Shown one piece after another: positions 56,031 to 64,000 of a stretch of 64,000 nucleotides of DNA. The DNA lies in contig OY744537.1 in assembly GCA_963556195.1 (NCBI GenBank), positions 15,556,743-15,620,742 of the forward strand, written 5' to 3'. A program made the translations under genes and the position numbers. How positions within the stretch are numbered: the stretch's first letter is position 1; each line of letters starts with the position of its first letter. Source of the stretch: Sepiola atlantica (taxonomy: Eukaryota; Mollusca; Cephalopoda; Sepiida; Sepiolidae). The notes below the pieces were generated by a model. The model ran no database searches and was not told the DNA's origin. It saw only the letters and a program-made list of their open reading frames with translations.

Positions 56031-57125
56031 GAGGAAGAGAAAGAGAGAAAGACGAAGGAAAAACATAATCTATATCTTCTGCTAGGCTATAAATCTATCA
56101 CCGTAGCAATATATTGTTATATCCGAACAGCAACCGACACGCACGTGTATTCGATATGGACTAACTTTGAAATGGAGGTGTAAACCACGAAATATTAGAA
56201 CAAATTGGACACCATATATCACACGATTTAGTGAAAATTAAGTATTACATCACATATAGTCTCTGTATGTCTATTATCATCTCGTTTCTCACCCAGAGAT
56301 TTTTTTTCAATTCACCGGTGCCCATAACCTTAGATTGCATTGTCACAGTCTTCTAAACCTTCAAACCTATCTACAATATATGATGATCAAAATAGTGGTT
56401 TATTTACAAAGAGCAGTCTCCTAGTGAAGTCCCGTGTCGTAGATTGTTAGTGTAGTATGAGCTGCGAGGGCCGATACTGAATAGCTGTCCTCCGTGCTGC
56501 CGTTGAGCGAAAGAGCTATACTGAACATTGTCATTATCGCTTGGTGTTTATACTTGCGTTGCCCTCATTTAAGTCTTCGGCACAAGATGTATTGTTCTCT
56601 TCCCACATAGCCGCACCTTTTCTTTGGTTCAATAAATAACCACCCCCGTGGTTTTATTTTAATTTTGATTTTTACGCATTGTACACCGTGAAAGGAGTGT
56701 CCACGTTGACATGCCGGTTTCTAGTAAATAGTTTCTTTTAAAATGACTTCATGAGAAAATATGCATTTAGCTTTTGCCGTGAACACACTGACAAAAAAAA
56801 AAAAACAAATAAAAAAAACTATTCTTCTCAATCATGTGTATTCATTTTGTTTCATTGTAGAATTTTAATACAAATTTAAGTGAAAAACATAATTGAAACT
56901 AATAATGGGTTTATTTTACAATTTTGTAAATCTATTATGTTCTTATGTAAGTGAATGAGTTAAGAGCAAATATTCCATTAGTTCTTGATCACTACTTGTA
57001 GGCGAAATTCGAGTGAAAGAAATCAGCATTGACTTAGGTATGGCCAAAGTTTTGCGCGTATTTTTACCATAATAGAAACAAAATGTAAAACTCACAAAAT
57101 AAAAATAATTGAACGTAATGTTGCT

Positions 57126-57126
<1 letters not shown>
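56031..57126. other. Unassigned stretch
   Basis: No gene seen. 56400-56640 is somewhat less AT-rich and ends near a CAATAAATAA poly(A)-like site at 56630; it could be part of an LTR or a decayed exon but nothing decides it. Confidence 0.4.

Positions 57127-57193
<67 letters not shown>
57127..57193. repeat. (ATT)n microsatellite
   Basis: About 22 ATT units; it is the tail of the retroposon-like repeat to its right when read on the minus strand. Confidence 0.96.
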
Positions 57194-57665
57194 TACTCAC
57201 TAGGAGTTATCACACCGGTCATCGTCAGTGATCGCCCACTGCCAACAACCTGTGGTATTCCCTGGAGTCTGAGTGACAACAAGTCTCCTCAGACTTCCAG
57301 TATGCTCCACTTCTTTTCGCTCATCACCACTGATAACCCTGTGGTATCGCAACAGCCACCTACCATCGATTTCCCGCTGATAAGGGCCATTGGTCCCCTC
57401 TGGAGTCTGAGTGACAACAAGCCTCCCCAGATTTCCAGTATTCTTCACCTCTTTTCGATAACGATGTGATATCGCAACAGCCTCTTACCATTGATTTCTC
57501 GCTGGTAAGGACAATTGGTCTTCTCTGGGATTTGGGTGGCAATAAGCCTCCCCATTCTCTGCACTTTTCCAGTGGAGGTCTGGTTTGTGCTGTCCCTCCT
57601 CGGTCTTCTCATCCTCCTCGACCCTCTACAAATATTTTGTCTGGTGTCAGCCTAGGCCGGCACCA
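57194..57665 (-). repeat. Retroposon-like repeat with (TAA)n tail, minus strand
   Basis: On the minus strand it begins GGTGCCGGCCTAGGCTGACA and ends GATAACTCCTAGTGAGTAAA followed by (TAA)n. It contains about two and a half diverged internal units (GCGAGAAATCAATGGTAAGA, GGAAATCTGGGGAGGCTTGT, TGTCACTCAGACTCC). A plus-strand copy lies at 60603. Confidence 0.78.
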
Positions 57666-57681
57666 TTTAAAAAAAATGAAT

Positions 57682-57682
<1 letters not shown>

Positions 57683-57745
<63 letters not shown>
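57683..57745. repeat. (TA)n then (TTA)n
   Basis: Compound microsatellite. Confidence 0.95.
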
Positions 57746-58029
57746 GGTGTGCATGTTTGTTGGTCACTTATAGGTGGCAAAACTGCTTGACAGAATTGTC
57801 CCAATTTTTTTATGAAGGGCTGGTAGTAAAATGTTAATACTACTGTCATCACTACGATGTGTTAATAGTAAAAGCAACAAACACTTATAGACTCCAAATC
57901 TATTTGGCAGTATTGTCATAAAGTGCCTTTGATATGCCAGGTAAAACACAGGCTGTTCTAAATGTTTATAGTATTACTAACTAAAAAATAATGAAGTGCA
58001 ACAAGCCATGTAAATGAACAGTTAGAAGA
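57746..58029. other. Unassigned stretch
   Basis: Nothing recognised. Confidence 0.4.
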
Positions 58030-58500
58030 TGTGCATATCTAAACACCGTTTGAATGTTTTGTCCAAGGGCTTTTCAATCCTGGACATGATCGATATCATT
58101 ACCACCTCTGATAGGCTGTTCCACGAAGCAGAATCACAGGCAGAGAATGCTGCCTTTTTTCTAACGAGACGATAGCTACTATGGCCCATCTGTTGCTGGG
58201 TTCCGTGAAGCCTGAGGTGATAAACTTTCTGGAAGTTACATTCAAATTCCGGTTGATGCTTTACGCCAAAAACGCACCCGCACGCATCCTCCGCTGCTCA
58301 AGTGAAGGGTATTTATCCAAAGATCAGCGGCCATCATGCATCTAGCCTTGCCTTTATTTGTTTCACCGTCTGTAGGTTCACCACGGCTTCTGGTAGCCTG
58401 TGGCACGGTTCAATGAGCCGAACCGATTTAGACGAAATCGTCTTAGGTACAGCTTCTCTATGTTTCCACGAAACCATCTCCGCAGAGCTGATGTGAAGAA
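58030..58500 (-). pseudogene. Probable non-LTR RT C-terminal remnant
   Basis: The minus strand gives a broken sequence with GHSSYRLVRKKAAFSACD, SASWNSLSEVV, and MSRIEKPLDKTF in the order expected at the end of an RT (a W-N-S-L-P-like block then a final FK..LDK block). Upstream pieces (VSWKHREAVPKTISSKSVR, LIEPCHRLPEAVVNLQTV) fit the preceding region. Several stops. Clade uncertain. Confidence 0.5.
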
Positions 58501-59428
58501 GTTACGAGGGGCATTGTAGTTGCATTGCATGGTTTTTGGTTTGCACGTGTGACCTCATTAGATGGTTGGACAATAGGCCATACTCATTGTGTTACGTGTG
58601 TGCACGAAATGAATCACAGTAATAGGTTGGACAGGATGAGACCAAGCTCCTTGGGTTGGGAGTTCAAGAAACTGACTTCAGTTAGAGGTCATCGAGAATG
58701 AGATCCGGTTCTTTCGTTGCGTATGTGCTTTGAACTGACCTCGGTAGGAGGGAATGAGATCCGGTTCCTTGAGGTACGTGTGTACAGGAGACTAACATCG
58801 GAAGGAAACGTCGTGTTATTCCCAGGACGATAGTTGTATGGTATTTGACAGATTTACATATTTCGCGGAAACTTAAACGTCATTTTGCGTCTGTGGTGAA
58901 ATTGAATTCTGAGACGTGATTGCGTTTGTGCGCAAAAATGTGTCTGTTGCTCTTTTTGGTGTTGATATCAAGACAATTGCTGTATGTCGAGGATAAAAGG
59001 TCGGTCGTTCGTCTGTATTGTCTTGCTGCTGCCTGTTGTTTTATGATGGTAATGATAATTCTCAACCCTGTTGCCGCCGACAGGAGAGACTGCCGCTGGA
59101 TCGGTCAAAGCCGTCAGTGTTGTCAGTGTAAAATGCTATTATAATGTTGTTCGAGTTTTCTATGCAAGTTTTACATAAAATGCTGCCAACCCACCTCGAG
59201 TTGATATTTCGCAAGGATTTCTTCACGACACTCGAAAATGCTTGCTAATCTATTTAAAAAAATATCCTCAGATTTCTGTTATTTGATTGGCCACGACAGA
59301 GGTGTCGATGCGTAGAGCGAGGCGAAACGCGCTTGTTTTTGTCACATGGACGTGGGTTCAAACATATTGGTTAACATTCCACGAAATGCTGCATGAAGCA
59401 CTATTGAAATAAAAGAAAGACAAGAATT
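58501..59428. other. Unassigned stretch with a Cys-rich small frame
   Basis: A 74-codon plus-strand frame at 58920-59144 has two hydrophobic segments and a Cys-rich end (DCRWIGQSRQCCQCKMLL). It could be a small secreted peptide by chance resemblance only; no splice or poly(A) context supports it. The rest shows several GAGATCCGGTTC repeats at 58640-58760. Confidence 0.3.
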
Positions 59429-59482
<54 letters not shown>

Positions 59483-59496
59483 ATAATAATAATAAT
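59429..59496. repeat. (CTA)n then (ATA)n
   Basis: Trinucleotide microsatellite of about 18 CTA units followed by AAT units. Confidence 0.96.
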
Positions 59497-59683
59497 CTAG
59501 TAACTACCTACCTACCGACGCGCGTCACACTTTAACCGTCTGTTAGCAACTCCTTCTTCTATCCATATGACTTTCTTATCTTTCCTTTTCCTTTCGACGT
59601 CAACTACTAAATAATACGAGAGAAAAAGGAACAAAGAGATGATGAGCCGCCGACGACAGGTTTTACCTTTGAAGCTTTGGCCT

Positions 59684-60012
59684 TTTGGCTAAGGTCAAAG
59701 TGTGGTATCTGTTCCGATTGATACTGCACCCCATAGACTGTTATTGTCTTGGCCTTCGGGGCTTGATTTACGCCGGTCTATGGGTCTGTCCTGTGCAGTT
59801 CTAGGAGGTCAACCCTTCCAGGCTTCGCCTCCCCTCTTTGGGAAGGAGTAAGTTTATTGCTTACTGCCTGAGGCGCCCCTACCGGGGAATGCCGACGGGG
59901 CTGCCCAGGCAATTTTTAAACCCCACTTTCCCGACCCGACCTTGGGTCACATCTTACTTGTGGGAGTAAGATAAAAACTGGCCTTGTGCCTAACTCCTGG
60001 AGAGGAGTAAAT
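59684..60012 (+). repeat. U2-headed SINE, same subtype as 50440
   Basis: Head TTGGCCTTTTGGCTAAGGTC, stem arms CCCATAGACTG and CGGTCTATGGG, body with the exact CAATTTTTAAACCCCACTTT junction, full tail. No clear TSD. Confidence 0.92.
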
Positions 60013-60231
60013 CAATACTCTCTCATTTCTCTGTAAGCCTTCTTTCGCTTTTTCTTATTACGCGCTAACGCTAACGTCGTTGGGTTGTAGTAAGTAATTG
60101 AAGTAACGAGACATTTTACAAATTTCTTCAGTTAATTATGTATCGATATATAATAACTTAAATGTGGGAGGAGGAGGAGGAGGTGTAAACTAAAACAGCC
60201 GCGAAGAGAAATTGATTATCTTACCCTTAAT

Positions 60232-60278
<47 letters not shown>

Positions 60279-60507
60279 TAGTGTGGGGGGGGAGACTTAG
60301 TAAGAGATTGTTCAGTTTGTCAGTTAATTGCAAATTATGGCTAATTAAACGAATTAAAGTGTGTTCAACCATAACTCAATCCTGACGTTGATTAACTCAG
60401 CTTTAGTATAATAATAGATCTAACAAATTCTTTAGTTAATCGTATGTCGGTATATATTTTCTTACGCATACATTTTTGAACACTGTATAATTTAGACAGC
60501 TTAATCA

Positions 60508-60509
<2 letters not shown>
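60013..60509. other. Unassigned stretch with (GA)n
   Basis: (GA)n at 60236-60272 and a GGA run at 60165-60182. No gene seen. Segments near 60318 (TCAGTTAATTGCAAATTATG) resemble 34640, so a dispersed repeat is likely. Confidence 0.5.

Positions 60510-60570
<61 letters not shown>
60510..60570. repeat. (AAT)n microsatellite
   Basis: About 20 units. Confidence 0.96.
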
Positions 60571-60572
<2 letters not shown>

Positions 60573-60602
60573 TCAAGAAACAATACCATACCAAAAAAAA
60601 AA

Positions 60603-60952
60603 AAATGGCGCTGGCCTAGGCTGACACCACACAAAATATTTGTAAAGAGTCAAGGTGGATGAGAAGACCGATGAGGGGGCAGCATAAACCAGACCCCCAC
60701 TGGAAGAGTGCGGAAAGTGCTGGGACCTGGGGAGGCTTATTGCAACCCAAATCTCAAAGAAGACCAATGGTCTTTACCAGCGAGAAATCGATGGTAAGCG
60801 GCTGTTGCGATACCGCAATATTATTTGCGGTAGTTATCGAAAAGAGGTGGAGAGTACTGGAAATCTGTGGAGGCTTGTTGTCACTCAGACTCCAGGAAAC
60901 ACCACCGGTTCTTGTCGGTCAGCAATCATTGTGTGATAACTCATAGTAAGTA

Positions 60953-60955
<3 letters not shown>
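60603..60955 (+). repeat. Retroposon-like repeat with (TAA)n tail, plus strand
   Basis: It starts ATGGCGCTGGCCTAGGCTGA and ends GATAACTCATAGTAAGTAAA followed by a long (TAA)n tract. It is the inverted counterpart of 57194-57665 and has one fewer internal unit. Confidence 0.8.
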
Positions 60956-61002
<47 letters not shown>

Positions 61003-61053
61003 TGATGATGATGATGATGATGATGATAATAATAATAATAATAATACTAATAC

Positions 61054-61101
<48 letters not shown>

Positions 61102-61103
61102 GT
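60956..61103. repeat. (TAA)n with a (TGA)n core
   Basis: About 150 bp of TAA, TGA, TAC and TAA triplets, forming the tail of the preceding repeat. Confidence 0.96.
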
Positions 61104-62702
61104 AGAAGAAGAAGAAGACGCTAAGGCACTTCCTGTTCGTACGTACGTTATCACTTTTCACACAATTTTTAAAAAATGAAATCGACCGGATGGTGATTAA
61201 TCTGATGTCGCTAAGGTAAACATTCCGATTTTATCCATTTTAAAATGAATTGTTCCAAAATTAAATTATGTCGTTCAGTACAATTTTAAAGGAATACAAT
61301 TCAAAAAATGACATTCGTTTTATAGATTTGAAGAATATTTAGCTGACAATTATTTTTCTGGAGGCGGAGAATATTTATTGCTACAATTTTACATAAATAA
61401 ATTAGAAATATATTTGATTTATTTATTTAAAAAAATGTTTAGCTGATAATGACAATTATTTTTACAGAAAAAGAAAGAATATTTTTAAAAAAATAGTATT
61501 GAACCTGACAAACATTTATTATTTCAACGGGGTTATTATTATCAATAATACATTCTACAGATTGGCGTCGAAAGTACCGTGGAATTACCACGGGGTTCCG
61601 CTAGTAATAATAAATAGTTATTGATTCAAAACTATTTGTTAAGATTGTATATAAAAAAAAAGCCTGACCCGGCCCCACTCGCAAGCAACTCGACTAAACG
61701 AGTAAAACCGTTTTTAAAATATTTTGATTTTGATGCAAGACTGATACTTTGAATCGGGTCGTTTATGCCAACTAATATTTGTGTTAGATAAATAATACTT
61801 GCCTGTATTCGAGGTGGGAGTCCCCATGAGAGCAGAGTTAGGTACAAGGTCGATTTTTAACGTGAGTAAAATCAAGCCCCCGTCTCCCCAATGACACTAT
61901 GGATTGGGACAAAAACAATGACGTGCAGAAGTCTGGTGATGCCCGGGGCCAACTTCTAGATTGCATGGCCCAAAGACTAAAGTATAAGTCCTAGTACGTA
62001 AAAATATTACGAGATAAAGAGATAGTTTGAATAGGATTTGATGACCCCCACCCTCCACCCCGAATTTTGATGTTTAGAGCCACCGCTCCGTCGTTCCACC
62101 CCCGTCTGCACGCCATTGGAAAAAAATAAAAATGGTCTCAATCTAGTCTGGCCGACGACAGAACAGATACTACACTTTGATACAAGCCCGAATCGAGCTG
62201 GGGTTCAACTTTTAATGCTGAAACGTCCATTTGAATAATTTTTCACTGATTTGACAAATGACTTTAAAAAAAAAGGGGAGAAACAAAAAGGGAAAATGTA
62301 TTGGGTGGAGTGATGCCTTCTGAATGATTCAGCTAAAAGATATTTAAGGCGAACAAAGAAAATAAACCTCTGCCAGTGTATCTTTTGTAATCCTTTGTTC
62401 GTAAACTAACACACCAAACCACATTTCATATAAACTGGTGTTTACCTTTTACACACAATCTCATATCCACATTTTTTCATGCCCGAATACATCGTTGTGA
62501 AGCGATCGTCAAATAGGACAATCCCGAAGGCCTTCAGGATTAGAAACATTTTTCATCCTCATAAAGTAGATATACTGACACAAACAGAAGAATTACACTT
62601 AACACTTTCATAAACCATTCCTAGTGATATCATGTTTTTCTTTTTTCTCAGTAAGAAGCTGTTGTAATTTCGTGGAAAATTCAACTGACTAATAATAATA
62701 AT

Positions 62703-62706
<4 letters not shown>
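61104..62706. other. Mostly unassigned; U2-like fragment at 62158-62195
   Basis: GCTAAGGCACTTCCTGTTCG near 61123 matches the repeat at 44370. At 62158-62195 the minus strand reads TATCAAAGTGTAGTATCTGT, a U2-head remnant. GAGTTAGGTACAAGGTCGAT near 61836 may be the matching SINE tail of a very decayed copy. No gene seen. Confidence 0.5.

Positions 62707-62753
<47 letters not shown>
62707..62753. repeat. (TA)n microsatellite
   Basis: Directly abuts the mariner-type MITE. Confidence 0.97.
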
Positions 62754-62756
<3 letters not shown>

Positions 62757-63134
62757 GGTGGGCAAAAATAAGGGTCCGATTTTTAAAAATTCATAACTTT
62801 TTTATTTATTGATTTTTTTTTGATTTTTTTTTAGAATAAGTAAAGGACCCCTTCCGAAGCAAGCATGAGCCGTATTAGCCCTAAGGAACGTACCCTCATT
62901 TAGAAAACATTATTTTTGCTTAAAAAACTCAAAACAGTGTAAAAAACAATACTTTAGTTTTTGTAAGTTTTAAGAAGTGTTTTTCGGCTAAAATTTGTTT
63001 TGTTTATTTCAAAAAATCTCGGAAGGGTCAGTCTACACACACATAAAGTTTGGTGAGTTTAACTTTTATTTTGTGGAAGTTATTCAAATTCAAGTTATTC
63101 AAATTTAAAGATAGGACCCTTATTTTGGCCCACC

Positions 63135-63137
<3 letters not shown>
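62754..63137. mobile_element. Mariner-type MITE, copy 2 (reverse of copy 1)
   Basis: A 384-bp element starts CAGGGTGGGCAAAAATAAGG and ends with its near complement CCTTATTTTGGCCCACCCTG, flanked by TA. By eye it is nearly identical to the reverse complement of 21939-22320 throughout. It has no ORF, so it would depend on a transposase elsewhere. Confidence 0.9.

Positions 63138-63175
<38 letters not shown>
63138..63175. repeat. (TA)n microsatellite
   Basis: Between the MITE and the next foldback. Confidence 0.96.
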
Positions 63176-63179
<4 letters not shown>

Positions 63180-63183
63180 AGAT

Positions 63184-63312
63184 ACTGTATATTACATATT
63201 TCAGCAATGTACCGCGGTTTCATCCAAAAGGGCAGATTTAGACATCTTTAGTGTGTCTAAATCTGCTGTTTTGGATGAAACCGCGGTACATTGCTGAACT
63301 GTGTAATATACA
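63184..63312. mobile_element. Foldback element with about 60-bp arms
   Basis: Arms 63184-63246 and 63253-63312 share CAGCAATGTACCGCGGTTTC and its complement. Very short loop, non-coding. Confidence 0.9.
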
Positions 63313-63391
63313 TATATAAATAAATTATATTAGCTCTCTTATATGATCGAGCACTTTATTTGATTTCTTTTCATATACAACCTGACACACA

Positions 63392-63394
<3 letters not shown>

Positions 63395-63444
<50 letters not shown>
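63395..63444. repeat. (TA)n microsatellite
   Basis: Fifty bases of TA. Confidence 0.97.
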
Positions 63445-63449
<5 letters not shown>

Positions 63450-63551
63450 TCATGTATCCATGTAAAATGTTATAAGGGGATATAATTTTTTTCTATGTAT
63501 TTGTCATCAGTATTTACTTCAACAGTGCTCCAAACATAAGTAGAGCTAGGT

Positions 63552-63701
63552 AGTAAGTTATGCAAATATATTTATGGCAATTAAGCTACACAAAGGCTCC
63601 CGCGTTTTATCCAGTTTCATTTTCGCCTGATGATTCACCCGGGGATGAAACGCGGAAGCCTCTGTTTAGCTTAATTGCCATAAACATATTGTAATAACTT
63701 G

Positions 63702-63703
<2 letters not shown>
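63552..63703. mobile_element. Foldback element with about 60-bp arms
   Basis: Arms 63552-63612 and 63643-63703 share TTATGGCAATTAAGCTA and its complement, with a 30-bp loop. Related to the decayed copy at 22830-23000. Confidence 0.88.

Positions 63704-63764
<61 letters not shown>
63704..63764. repeat. (TA)n then (TG)n
   Basis: Closes the foldback on the right. Confidence 0.96.
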
Positions 63765-63765
<1 letters not shown>

Positions 63766-64000
63766 AAGTGAGGAGAATAAAACTATAAATATATATATAT
63801 TCGAAGTATATATTTGTTTACGCCGCCTTTCTCCAATTTTTCTGAACTTAAAAATCAGATAATCAAAATCCTCTCGTCATTAAAGACAAGGTTCGAAATC
63901 TTTAAAACAAATAACTTTTGTTTAACGCCAACAACATTGTGGTGTATTATCTATCAAGTTAAATTTAGTAAAATTTTGTTCAATAGCATAATTTACAAAT
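63765..64000. other. Unassigned end of window
   Basis: Nothing recognised. Confidence 0.4.

Overview
The window is animal nuclear DNA made almost entirely of repeats. No complete gene is visible in it. The sequence is AT-rich and full of long (TA)n, (CA)n, (GA)n and (TAA)n tracts. It also holds broken non-LTR retrotransposons, a Penelope-like fragment, foldback elements, solo LTRs, minisatellites and a large family of short retroposons. A Helentron-like element with about 165-bp core repeats followed by a GGAC microsatellite resembles the 'pearl' elements of molluscs. Together with the style of the non-LTR RT fragments, this makes a mollusc most likely, and a cephalopod (octopus-like) my best guess. 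That is inference; no conserved gene confirms it.

Layout. 1-13420 is a tandem segmental duplication: copy A is about 324-6069, copy B about 7877-13420, and both start just after a (TA)n tract. Each copy carries two exon-like segments. One is a 129-bp exon (866-994; 8443-8571). The other is a terminal exon encoding a transmembrane helix plus cytoplasmic tail (2643-2791; 10038-10186) with a poly(A) signal. The terminal exons differ at three positions, all synonymous; the 129-bp exons look identical. 13421-20400 holds an RT fragment, a 1.66-kb 18-bp minisatellite and a Penelope-like fragment. 21180-21615 looks like the promoter and first coding exon of a plus-strand gene (ATG at 21595, GTAAGT donor at 21616). 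21750-24800 is microsatellites, a mariner-type MITE and tRNA-like retroposon pieces. 24800-30900 holds RT remnants, a 629-bp TIR element with 8-bp TSDs, a 58-bp minisatellite, a solo LTR and foldbacks. 33960-34545 is the Helentron-like element. 38041-42180 is one minus-strand non-LTR retrotransposon, split by a SINE and carrying about 34 in-frame 48-bp repeats inside its RT region. 44800-60012 contains more SINEs and RT fragments, and the right end is (TA)n-flanked foldbacks plus a second mariner-type MITE.

The most interesting signals are four. First, a SINE-like family whose head matches both ends of U2 snRNA, with target-site duplications at several copies. Second, an in-frame minisatellite grown inside a reverse transcriptase. 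Third, a recent duplication of a membrane-protein gene end with only silent changes in the coding part. Fourth, the repeated finding of palindromic elements bounded by (TA)n tracts.

There is no pathway or operon logic here. What the parts share is transposition history. All identities were judged by eye; no alignment or database search was run.
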